Of a stretch of 64,000 nt of DNA, positions 7,957 through 15,741 are shown piece by piece (the stretch's first letter is position 1; the number at the start of each line of letters is the position of its first letter). A program made the position numbers and the translations under genes. Source of the DNA: Natrarchaeobius chitinivorans (GTDB lineage: Archaea > Halobacteriota > Halobacteria > Halobacteriales > Natrialbaceae); contig NZ_REGA01000004.1 of the NCBI RefSeq assembly GCF_003841505.1, forward strand, positions 62,001-126,000, given 5' to 3'. Under the pieces are notes generated by a model that did not search any database, was not told the DNA's origin, and saw only the letters and a program-made list of their open reading frames with translations.

Positions 7957-8020
7957 GGAAGCCATGCTCCCAGGGGGCACGAAATGCCCCGGGTGCTGTA
8001 ACACCCGAGACGTGGCTTCC
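7957..8020. ncRNA. Candidate structured RNA: 64-nt three-way junction
   Basis: An outer 8-bp stem GGAAGCCA (7957-7964) / TGGCTTCC (8013-8020) encloses two hairpins. The first is GGGGCA-CGAAA-TGCCCC at 7974-7990. The second is GGGTG-CTGTAA-CACCC at 7991-8006. All three helices are perfect, which is unlikely for a random 64-mer. Both strands have a TATA box at a fitting distance. On the minus strand a leaderless 48-codon ORF (7894-8040) also runs through it, so a coding explanation is not excluded. It could be an independent small RNA or a relic of a transposon-associated RNA; no homologous family is claimed. Confidence 0.4.
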
Positions 8021-8437
8021 AAGCGGCAACTCGGAGCCATGTTTGCATACCTACTCGCGGGATATAAACGTCTCGCACGGCAGACGAACCGTTCGCCACG
8101 GCCAGCGGCGGCTGTGGACCGACGACAGCGCGATCGAACCCGGCGTTCGCCACGGCGGATGCGCCGCGAACACCGGCGGAGACACTACCGCGAACACGGC
8201 CACCTCCGGCAGGCAACGCCGTGACCTCGCGATGATCGGCCACCGGGGTCCGATCGGACACACCGCGATCTCCCGTTTCGCCGCGTAGCCTCGAGACGCT
8301 GCGCTCGAGTCGCGGCGGCCAGCCGGCGGCCCGACCGACTCGCCGCGTCCACCGACTGATCGAACCCACCCAGGTCGGCCGGGGCGTCGGCCCGCAAACG
8401 GGACTCGAGTCGGTGGTTTTTGAATCGCATTCAGACC
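8021..8437. other. GC-rich stretch without a recognisable gene
   Basis: Several frames are open on both strands (for example minus 8185-8430), but their products are rich in Arg, Ser and Pro without domain features, typical of non-coding high-GC DNA. It may be a decayed gene. The minus strand carries TTTATATC at 8061-8068. Confidence 0.45.
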
Positions 8438-8440
8438 ATC

Positions 8441-8641
8441 TCAGAGTCGATCTTGCAGCCGCTCGAGGCCTCCTTTGTAGGCGAGCAGGTACGCGAGTAC
8501 TGCGGCCGCGAGGACTGCGGGAACGAGCCACACCACGAGCGTCAGCGGATCCGGTGGGGTGATCATCGAGACGACGACCAGGGCGAAGCCTGCGAGGATC
8601 AGAAACGCGCCGACGAACTGTCCTGCGGGGGAGGAACTCAT
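8441..8641 (-). CDS. Small two-helix membrane protein
   Basis: The 66-residue protein has two predicted membrane helices (about residues 8-27 and 34-55), a central PPDPL turn and a short basic/acidic tail KGGLERLQDRL. The family is not recognised. Its ATG overlaps the stop codon of the preceding 45-residue gene (ATGA), so the two are almost certainly cotranscribed and translationally coupled. Confidence 0.75.
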   Translation of the reverse strand: MSSSPAGQFVGAFLILAGFALVVVSMITPPDPLTLVVWLVPAVLAAAVLAYLLAYKGGLERLQDRL

Positions 8642-8775
8642 ACGTTGGCGGCCGTCTCCTCAGGCGTGCTCTGCTCGCGTCTCCACTCGCCCCGATCCTG
8701 TACCCGCTCGAGATAGTAGCCGGAGAAGGGATTCGAATTCGCGTACGGACGATCCGACAGCGTCGCCTGACTCAT
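8638..8775 (-). CDS. 45-residue soluble protein coupled to a membrane protein
   Basis: The ORF reads MSQATLSDRPYANSNPFSGY, then YLERVQDRGEWRREQ and a short tail ending AANV. It is not hydrophobic and has no cysteine. I do not recognise it. The stop TGA overlaps the ATG of the downstream two-helix membrane protein, which supports it as a real gene despite its size. The two products may act together, by inference from coupling only. Confidence 0.6.
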   Translation of the reverse strand: MSQATLSDRPYANSNPFSGYYLERVQDRGEWRREQSTPEETAANV

Positions 8776-8863
8776 GATACACCACACCTCGAATTGTCAG
8801 GATAAGAAACCTCTGGTCGTCGGGAATGATCGGGACACCAAGACGAAATCGACGCGACCCGCG

Positions 8864-8949
8864 TGATACGGATTGCTGTACCGATGTCCTGGCGCACCCG
8901 CCGCCCGGGTCGCGGGTGCGTCGGTAATGACTGACAGTAAACCGTATGA
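8864..8949. repeat. Dispersed palindrome family A, copy 3
   Basis: TGATACGGATTGCTGT pairs with ACAGTAAACCGTATGA, and the core GGCGCACCCGCC...GGGTGCGTCGG forms a hairpin around GCCCGGGTCGC. The core is nearly identical to copy 2, so these two are close relatives. It lies between the small-gene pair and the CoA-transferase gene; nothing else is recognised in 8776-9093. Confidence 0.85.
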
Positions 8950-9093
8950 GTGCCACCCCTCCCGACCATTGCGGTCCGCAGACGGCGTTCTCGAGGACGA
9001 GTGTGGTCCCCAGCGGGCGAACTGCCGTCGGTCATCGCGGTGCAACCGCGATCCGTCCCCGGACCGACCGCCACGCTGGGCCAGCAATCGGTC

Positions 9094-10266
9094 TCAGTCG
9101 TCGGCCGCCGTCTCCGCCCGCTCGCCCAGCAGTTCCTCGCGGTGTTCGTCGAGCAGGGGTGCGCGACCGGTCGGCTCGGGCGGCGTCTCGGTCATCTTGA
9201 TCGGATTGCCCGCGATCTCGACGTCCGCGTCGGCTCCCGGCTGTTCGACGGAGACGAGCATCTCTCGAGCGTGGACGTGGGGGTCCGCGAAGATGTCCGC
9301 GGTGGTCTGGACCGGCGCGGCGGGGACTCGCCCCTCGAGGGTCTCGACGAGGTCGTCGGTCGTCCGGTCGCCGGCCCACGCCGCAATCTCGGCCAGAAGC
9401 GGTTCGCGGTCCTCGAGTCGATCCGCGGGGGTGGGGTAGGCCTCGGCGAGGTCCGGACGCGCCATCGCATCACAGAGCGCATTCCAGTGGTTGGTCCCGA
9501 AGGCGGCGATCACGGCGTAGCCGTCCGCGGTCTCGAAGGCGTCGTACGGAAACAGCGTCGGGTGGGCGTTGCCGCGGCGCGTCGGGGCTTGGCCGGTGTA
9601 GGAGTGCTGGTAGATCGCGCGTTCGGTCAGGCTGATCATCGCGTCGTACATGCCGGTGTCGACGTACTTCCCCTTGCCGGTCCGCTCGCGGTGGTTGAGC
9701 GCCGCGAGGATCCCGATGCAGTTCAGCGTCGCGGTAAAGAGATCGCCGATGCCGGGGCCGACTTTTGTCGGCGGGCCGTCGGCCGGTCCGGTGATCTCCA
9801 TCACGCCGCCGAGCGCCTGCGCGACGAGGTCGAACGACGGCTGGCCCTGCCGGTCGGTCTCGCCCGTCCGGGGGTCGCCGAAACCGCGGATCGAGGAGTA
9901 GATCAGCGACGGATTGTGCGCCGCGAGCGTCTCGTACCCGAGGTCGTACTTCTCCATCGTCCCCGCGCGGTAGTTCTCGACGACGACGTCCGCCTCCTCG
10001 ACCAGCGAGAGGAAGTCCTCGCGGTCGCTCTCCTCGCCGAAGTCGAGTTCGACGCTCCGTTTTCCGCGGTTGATGCTCTGGAAGTACCCCCCGTAGGCTT
10101 CCTCGTCGGCGTCCGCGACGAACGGGGGGTTCGACCGGATGAGGTCGCCCCCAGGCCGCTCGACCTTGACGACGTCCGCGCCCATGTCCGCGAGCAACAT
10201 CGTACAGTACGGACCGGCGAGCACCTGAGTCAGGTCCAACACGCGCAGGTTCGATAGCGCACCCAT
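9094..10266 (-). CDS. mct: Family III CoA transferase, probable mesaconyl-CoA C1-C4 CoA transferase
   Basis: The 390-residue protein is a CaiB/BaiF-type (family III) CoA transferase. It starts LRVLDLTQVLAGPYCTMLLADMG and has VVKVERPGGD at 33-41, NYRAGTMEKYDLGY at 98-111 and the catalytic aspartate D175 in PGIGDLFTAT. Being divergent from the methylaspartate-cycle genes, it most likely moves CoA from the C1 to the C4 carboxyl of mesaconate (Mct). That specific role is inferred from context; the family assignment is firm. Confidence 0.9.
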   Translation of the reverse strand: MGALSNLRVLDLTQVLAGPYCTMLLADMGADVVKVERPGGDLIRSNPPFVADADEEAYGGYFQSINRGKRSVELDFGEESDREDFLSLVEEADVVVENYRAGTMEKYDLGYETLAAHNPSLIYSSIRGFGDPRTGETDRQGQPSFDLVAQALGGVMEITGPADGPPTKVGPGIGDLFTATLNCIGILAALNHRERTGKGKYVDTGMYDAMISLTERAIYQHSYTGQAPTRRGNAHPTLFPYDAFETADGYAVIAAFGTNHWNALCDAMARPDLAEAYPTPADRLEDREPLLAEIAAWAGDRTTDDLVETLEGRVPAAPVQTTADIFADPHVHAREMLVSVEQPGADADVEIAGNPIKMTETPPEPTGRAPLLDEHREELLGERAETAADD

Positions 10267-10416
10267 GGCCCGAGGAACCGGACGCGGCTACAAAACCTTT
10301 ACCAATAATCATTATGTTTGTGGCTGTATGTCAGGGGGTGCCCCTAAACACGATTAAAGAATATTATCATGGAAAATCATTAACTTTATACCCCGCTTCC
10401 ACATGGATCGGGATGC
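10267..10416. promoter_or_regulatory. Divergent promoter of the methylaspartate-cycle genes
   Basis: This 150-bp AT-rich gap separates mct from the glutamate mutase operon. TTTATACC near 10386-10393 lies about 27 nt before the ATG at 10417, so that operon is probably leaderless. The octamer AATCATTA occurs twice in the same orientation, at 10307-10314 and 10375-10382, one near each promoter, and could be a shared regulator site. Confidence 0.5.
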
Positions 10417-10857
10417 ATGTCGAACACGGTCGTTCTCGGCGTGATCGGCTCCGACGCGCACGTCGTCGGAATCACGATCCTCGAGCAGGCGTTCAGCACA
10501 GCAGGCTTCGACGTCGTCAACCTCGGCGTCCAGACCTCGAGAGAGGAGTTCGCCGAGGCCGCAGTCACGCACGAGGCCGACGCCGTACTGGTCTCGTCGC
10601 TGTACGGCCACGCCGAACAGGACTGTCGGGGCTTTCACGAGGTGCTGGCGGAGGCCGACGTGGACGCGGTCACCTACATCGGCGGCAACCTCGCCGTCGG
10701 CCAGGACGACTTCGAGCGCACTCGAGAGACGTTCCGGGCGCTGGGATTCGATCGCGTCTTCGACTCCGAGACCGATCCCGAAGAGGCGATCGCCGCGCTC
10801 CGACGGGACCTCGAGATCACGCCGACGGAAGCCGATCGGCTCACCGTCAGTTCGTAG
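10417..10857 (+). CDS. mamA: Glutamate mutase sigma (B12-binding) subunit
   Basis: The 146-residue protein is the small cobalamin-binding subunit (GlmS/MamA) of glutamate mutase, which isomerises L-glutamate to (2S,3S)-3-methylaspartate. The B12 signature is clear: D13-x-H15-x-x-G18 (H15 ligating cobalt), SLYG at 61-64 and the GGN loop at 89-91. Its stop TAG directly abuts the ATG of the epsilon subunit. First gene of a five-gene operon. Confidence 0.96.
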   Translation: MSNTVVLGVIGSDAHVVGITILEQAFSTAGFDVVNLGVQTSREEFAEAAVTHEADAVLVSSLYGHAEQDCRGFHEVLAEADVDAVTYIGGNLAVGQDDFERTRETFRALGFDRVFDSETDPEEAIAALRRDLEITPTEADRLTVSS

Positions 10858-12297
10858 ATGAGACGAGACGAACGCATTCCGTCCGACGAGCTTCGGCGTA
10901 TCGACGAGGAGATCCGGGAGAGCTGGCCGACGGGATCGGCCGTCGACTTCGAGGACGCCGTCGCTTACCACGACTCGCTCCCGGCTCACAAGCGCTTCGC
11001 GGACGTCCTCGAGTCGGCCGACGAACCGCTCTTGCAGCCGCGAGCGGGCGTCCCCCGACTCGACGACCAGATCGAACTCCTCGCGGCCCTCCACGAGGAC
11101 GGGGAGGCCGATCTGTTGCCGACGACGATCGACTCCTACACCCGCGATAACGCCTACGAGAAGGCACAGGAGGGACTCGAGACGGCCCGGGAAACCGGCG
11201 ACGACGCGCTCAACGGCTTTCCCGCCGTCAACCACGGGGTCGAGGGCTGTCGGGAACTGATCGACGCGGTCGACGCCCCGGTGGAAGTGCGCCACGGCAC
11301 GCCGGACGCCCGACTGCTCGCGGCGATCACGTTCGCGGGGGGCTTCCAGAGCTTCGAGGGCGGGCCGATATCCTACAACATCCCCTACACGAACTGCCAC
11401 GGCCTCGCGGAGACGATCGAGAACTGGCAGTTCGTCGACCGACTCGCGGGCGCGTACACCGAACGCGGCGTCCGGATCAACCGCGAGCCGTTCGGTCCGC
11501 TGACCGGCACCCTCGTCCCGCCGTCGATCGCCATCACGATCATGCTGATCGAGGGGCTGCTCGCGGCGACCCAGGGCGTGCGTTCGATCACGCTCGGCTA
11601 CGGCCAGGTCGGCAACGTCGTCCAGGACGTCGCCGCCCTGCGGGCGCTGCGGGAACTCGGCGAGGAGTACCTCCCCGACGCGGTCGTCGTCACGACCGTC
11701 TTTCACGAGTGGATGGGCGGCTTTCCGCCGGACGAAGCCCGTGCGAACGGCGTCATCGGCCTCGGCGGACTGACCGCGGCGATCGCTCGCCCGGATAAGG
11801 TCATCACCAAATCACCACAGGAGTTCCAGGGCGTGCCCACCACGGAAGCCAACGCCGCCGGACTCCGCACGACGAGACAGGTCATCGATATGGCAATCGA
11901 ACAGGAGATCGACATCGACGGAATCGACGAGGAACAGGACCTGATCGAGCGCGAAACGCACAGCCTGATAGAGGCCGTATTCGATCGTGGCGACGGCGAC
12001 CTCGTCCGAGGAACCCTCGAGGCCTTCGACTCGGGCGCACTCGACGTCCCGTTCGCACCGAGCGACAGCGCGAAGGGGGCCGTCCTCCCGGCTCGAGACG
12101 ACGACGGCCGCGTCCGGATCCTCGAGTGGGGCGACCTCGCGGTCGACGACGAGATCAGGGCGATCCACCGGGCACGACTGGCAAAACGCGCCGACACGGA
12201 AGGGCGCGACCAGTCGTTCCGGATGGTCGCCGACGACGTGGACGCGATCAGCGAGGGCAAACTCATCGGCCGACCGGACACGCGGGGTGACGTCTGA
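10858..12297 (+). CDS. mamB: Glutamate mutase epsilon (catalytic) subunit
   Basis: The 479-residue protein is the catalytic GlmE/MamB subunit, a TIM-barrel partner of the B12-binding subunit. Family features include PRAGVPRLDDQIELLAAL near residue 60, PTTIDSYTRDNAYEKAQEG, FPAVNHGVEGCREL, the RHGTPDARLLA active-site block (about 145-155), and the GGFQSFEGGPISYNIPYTN stretch. The first 20 residues are an acidic haloarchaeal leader. Stop and next start overlap as TGATG, indicating translational coupling with mal. Confidence 0.96.
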   Translation: MRRDERIPSDELRRIDEEIRESWPTGSAVDFEDAVAYHDSLPAHKRFADVLESADEPLLQPRAGVPRLDDQIELLAALHEDGEADLLPTTIDSYTRDNAYEKAQEGLETARETGDDALNGFPAVNHGVEGCRELIDAVDAPVEVRHGTPDARLLAAITFAGGFQSFEGGPISYNIPYTNCHGLAETIENWQFVDRLAGAYTERGVRINREPFGPLTGTLVPPSIAITIMLIEGLLAATQGVRSITLGYGQVGNVVQDVAALRALRELGEEYLPDAVVVTTVFHEWMGGFPPDEARANGVIGLGGLTAAIARPDKVITKSPQEFQGVPTTEANAAGLRTTRQVIDMAIEQEIDIDGIDEEQDLIERETHSLIEAVFDRGDGDLVRGTLEAFDSGALDVPFAPSDSAKGAVLPARDDDGRVRILEWGDLAVDDEIRAIHRARLAKRADTEGRDQSFRMVADDVDAISEGKLIGRPDTRGDV

Positions 12298-13583
12298 TGG
12301 AGATTACGGACGTTCACACGACGCCCGGCTACGCCGGCTTCTTCGCCGACGACCAGCGGGCCATCAAACGCGGCGCGGAGTCCGATGGGTTCGCCTACGA
12401 GGGCGATCCCGTCACCGCTGGCTTCGACGAGATTCGCCAGGCGGGCGAGGCGCTCGTCGTCGACCTCGAACTCGAGGACGGCTCCGTCGTGAGAGGCGAT
12501 TGCGCCGCGGTCCAGTACTCGGGTGCCGCCGGCCGCGATCCGCTCTTTCGGGCGAACGAGGCCGCGCCCGTCGTGGCCGGCCCCGTCGCCGACGAACTCC
12601 GCGGGCGGGACGCGGCGGCGTTCCTCGAGAACGCCGAGGCCGTCGAAGACCTGCGACCCGACGGCGATCGGCTCCACACGGCGATCCGGTACGGCGTCTC
12701 GCAGGCGCTACTCGCCGCGGCCGCTCGAGCACGGCGGACGACCCGGACGGACGTGCTTGCCGACGCGCTCGGAACCGACCCCGCGACGGACACGGTCCCC
12801 GTCTTCGGCCAGTCGGGAGACGACCGCTACGCGAACGCCGAGAAGATGATGCTCAAGGGCGTCCCGGTGCTTCCCCACGGGCTGATCAACAGCGCCGAGA
12901 AGCTCGGACCGGACGGCGACGGCTTGCTCGAGTACGTCGCGTGGCTTGCGAGGCGCGCCAGGGAACTCGGACCCGGTGGCTACGAGCCACGATTTCACGT
13001 CGACGTCTACGGCACCATCGGCGACCGGTTCGGCCCGCCGTACGACCGGTCGGCGGTGATCGACTACTGCTACGCCCTCGAGGAGGCGGCCGTTCCGTTC
13101 GGACTCCAGATCGAGGGACCGATGGACGCCGGCGGTCGTGCCGAACAGATCGACGCGATGGGCGAACTCCGAGACGGGCTTCGAGATGCTGGCGTCGACG
13201 TCGATATCGTCGCCGACGAGTGGTGTAACACCGCGGCGGACGTCCGGGCGTTCGTCGACGCGGAGGCGGCCGATCTCGTGCAGGTCAAGACGCCCGACCT
13301 CGGCGGCATCCACCGGAGCGGACGGGCAGTCCGGTACTGTAAGGGAACCGAGACGCAAGCGTATCTCGGCGGTACCTGCAACGAGACCGAAACGTCCGCT
13401 CGCGCCTGCGCTCACCTCGCGCTCGCGACCGACGCCGCCCAGGTGCTCGCGAAACCCGGGATGGGCTTCGACGAGGGCTACATGATCGTCGAAAACGAGA
13501 TGCGGCGGACGGTCGCCCGGAGAGCGCGTCGCCAGCGACCGACCGACGTTGACGACACCCAGGAGATGACTGCGGATGACTGA
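12297..13583 (+). CDS. mal: Methylaspartate ammonia-lyase
   Basis: The 428-residue enolase-superfamily enzyme eliminates ammonia from 3-methylaspartate to give mesaconate. The catalytic pair known for clostridial MAL falls at the same numbering: H194 (LPHGLI) and K331 (VQVKTPDLGG). Metal ligands E273 (LQIEGP) and D307 (IVADEW) are present, with a further Asp in FHVDVYG. It overlaps glmE by one base and mch by eight. The C-terminus is a short basic/acidic tail. Confidence 0.97.
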   Translation: MEITDVHTTPGYAGFFADDQRAIKRGAESDGFAYEGDPVTAGFDEIRQAGEALVVDLELEDGSVVRGDCAAVQYSGAAGRDPLFRANEAAPVVAGPVADELRGRDAAAFLENAEAVEDLRPDGDRLHTAIRYGVSQALLAAAARARRTTRTDVLADALGTDPATDTVPVFGQSGDDRYANAEKMMLKGVPVLPHGLINSAEKLGPDGDGLLEYVAWLARRARELGPGGYEPRFHVDVYGTIGDRFGPPYDRSAVIDYCYALEEAAVPFGLQIEGPMDAGGRAEQIDAMGELRDGLRDAGVDVDIVADEWCNTAADVRAFVDAEAADLVQVKTPDLGGIHRSGRAVRYCKGTETQAYLGGTCNETETSARACAHLALATDAAQVLAKPGMGFDEGYMIVENEMRRTVARRARRQRPTDVDDTQEMTADD

Positions 13584-14652
13584 GTGGACCGACCCGGACG
13601 CGTTCGCCCGAGCGCTCGAGCGAGCCGACACGAAATCGAAGGGCAACTGTTTCGAGGATTTCACGGAGGGGGACCGCCTCGAGCACGATCCCGGTCTCAG
13701 GCTCGCCCGCTGGGCGAACGATGCCTGGATGGGCCAGACGCTCAACCACGACCCTGCGTACTGGCGGAGGGACGCCGCCGATGATCGGGGATTCGACGAG
13801 CCGCCGATCCACCCCGACTACCTCCTCGCCGCGACCCTCGGAGCCACCGTCGAGGACCTGAGCGAGAGAGGCGGCTACTTCCTCGGACGAACGGACGTCC
13901 GATTTCCCGACGGCCCCGTCCCCCCGGGGACCGAACTCCGCGTCGAGAGCGACGTCGTCACGACGGCGGCCTCGAGTTCCCGGCCGGAGTACGGCATCGT
14001 CACCTGGCGAACCCGCGGAAGGGACGCCCGGACGGACGACGTGGTGTGTTCGTACGAACGGACCAACATGATTCCCCGCCGCGAACCGATCGCGACCGAC
14101 GGCGGGGCCACGGCCGACGACGACGCGACCGACGAACCCGACCTCCCGTCGACGTTTCTCACCCCCGACGGCGGCTTCTTCGAGGACTTCGTCGACGCCC
14201 TCGAGCGGGCCGACGACCGCGACGCCGCCGTCGCCTACCGCCACGAACGCGGTCGCACGCAGGACTCGGTCACCGTCGCCGCGCTCCCGCTCGCGACGCT
14301 CAACACGGCGAAACAACACCACAACGCCGAGGCGATGGCGGATGCCCCCTCCGGCGATGTCGTCGCCTACGGGGACGTCACTCGCTCGACGGCTCTCGCC
14401 CACGCTCGCTCGGACGAGCGGACGTGGCGGGAGGTCGGATTCGACGACGAATCGTTTCACGATTTCGTCACCCCGGGCGACACAGTCTACGCGTTCACGC
14501 GGGTACTCGAGGCGGACGACGACGCCTCCGACGACCGGGCGGGAACCGTTCGCTTCGAACACGTCGCGTTCACCCAGCGCGAGAAGCCGGTCTACTCGGG
14601 TATTAGAACCGCCGAAATACGAAAACGCCAGCCGACCGACGATAATCGATGA
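13576..14652 (+). CDS. mch: Mesaconyl-CoA hydratase (MaoC-like)
   Basis: The 358-residue protein has a double hot-dog MaoC-like architecture: NCFEDFTEGDRLEHDPG at 24-40, PPIHPDYLLAATLG at 76-89, then a second module starting GGFFEDFVDALER and ending FEHVAFTQREKPVYSG. It most likely hydrates mesaconyl-C1-CoA to beta-methylmalyl-CoA. It starts 8 nt before the stop of mal and overlaps the lyase gene by 4 nt (ATGA), which fits a tightly coupled operon. Confidence 0.92.
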   Translation: MTEWTDPDAFARALERADTKSKGNCFEDFTEGDRLEHDPGLRLARWANDAWMGQTLNHDPAYWRRDAADDRGFDEPPIHPDYLLAATLGATVEDLSERGGYFLGRTDVRFPDGPVPPGTELRVESDVVTTAASSSRPEYGIVTWRTRGRDARTDDVVCSYERTNMIPRREPIATDGGATADDDATDEPDLPSTFLTPDGGFFEDFVDALERADDRDAAVAYRHERGRTQDSVTVAALPLATLNTAKQHHNAEAMADAPSGDVVAYGDVTRSTALAHARSDERTWREVGFDDESFHDFVTPGDTVYAFTRVLEADDDASDDRAGTVRFEHVAFTQREKPVYSGIRTAEIRKRQPTDDNR

Positions 14653-15722
14653 CCACCACGACCGACATCCGACTCTGTCGAACGTTCCAGACCGCACCGG
14701 CCGCCGTTCCGACCGCGAATACGGCGAAGTACCTCGTCTCCGGCCTCGACGCCGACGGCTTCGAAGCCCCGGACTGGCTCGTCCCGGACCTCGAAGACGG
14801 GACCGCGCCTGACATGAAAGCCGAGGGACTCGAAAACGTCCTCGAGCGGGTTCCGAAACATGAGTTCCCCGGCGAAATCTGGCCCCGCGTCGAGTGGAGC
14901 TACGTCGACGAGACCGCCCGCGAACGAGGCCGACACCAGATCGACCGACTCGTCTCGGAACTCGGCGACGAGATCGACGGCGTCGTCGTCCCCAAAGTCG
15001 GCCGGCTCGAGGACGTCGAACGGGCGGCTGCGGTCGTCGCGGAGGCCGAAGGGACCCACGGCTACGACGACGGGGCGATCGGCCTCTCGGTCATCGTGGA
15101 GTCCGCCCGCGCCCGGTCGGACCTCCGCGAGATCGCGAGATTCGGCGAGAACTCGCGGCTCGCGGCGCTCGTGTTCGGCCCCGTCGACTACACCGCTGAA
15201 CTCGGCGGCCGCGATATGGGCGACGGCCGACCGCGCTGGGACGGCCTGCTCGAGGCGCTCTCGAACGAGGCGAGCGCCGCCGGACTGCTCGCGATCGGCG
15301 GGCCGTTCGACGACCTGTTTACGGAACGTGCCGGAGTGACCTCCTACAACGCAACGGAGTACGCCGATCAGGTCGAACGCGAGACACGACTCGGGCTCGA
15401 CGGCTCCTGGTCGCTCCACCCAAAACAAACGATACAGGCCAACACGATCCACATGCCGACGCCGACGGAACTCGAGCGCGACGTCGAGCGGATCGAGCGG
15501 TTCGCCGAGGCCAGACGCGAGGGGACCGGCGCGGTGGCTATCGACGGACAGATGGTCGACGAAGCGACGGCCAAAGGGTTTCGGAACACAGTCCGGACGG
15601 TTCGAACGATTCACCGAACCCGTCCCGATCAGACCGACGCGCACTACGACGAGCGCCTGTTGAACCGGGCGCTCGACCTCGAGTTACGGTCGGACGGTCG
15701 CGCCGGCGAGAAAACGGTCTAA
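14649..15722 (+). CDS. mcl: Beta-methylmalyl-CoA (malyl-CoA) lyase, CitE-like
   Basis: The 357-residue CitE-like (HpcH/HpaI-type barrel) protein would split beta-methylmalyl-CoA into glyoxylate and propionyl-CoA, the exit step of this pathway. Diagnostic parts are PDWLVPDLEDGTAPD near residues 40-54 (acidic metal site), GVVVPKVGRLEDVERA, LSVIVESARARSDLREIA, the GPVDYTAELGG block and DGSWSLHPKQ near 255. It is the last gene of the operon and ends 19 nt before the stop of the convergent TFB gene. Confidence 0.92.
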   Translation: MTTTTDIRLCRTFQTAPAAVPTANTAKYLVSGLDADGFEAPDWLVPDLEDGTAPDMKAEGLENVLERVPKHEFPGEIWPRVEWSYVDETARERGRHQIDRLVSELGDEIDGVVVPKVGRLEDVERAAAVVAEAEGTHGYDDGAIGLSVIVESARARSDLREIARFGENSRLAALVFGPVDYTAELGGRDMGDGRPRWDGLLEALSNEASAAGLLAIGGPFDDLFTERAGVTSYNATEYADQVERETRLGLDGSWSLHPKQTIQANTIHMPTPTELERDVERIERFAEARREGTGAVAIDGQMVDEATAKGFRNTVRTVRTIHRTRPDQTDAHYDERLLNRALDLELRSDGRAGEKTV

Positions 15723-15741
15723 AAGTCTAAAAACGAGTCGA

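Noticed and set aside
8043-8430. Several ORFs on both strands
   Set aside because: Arg/Ser/Pro-rich products without family features; treated as non-coding or decayed sequence.
10314-11150. 278-codon frame overlapping the glutamate mutase genes
   Set aside because: Out of frame with conserved proteins and arginine-rich.
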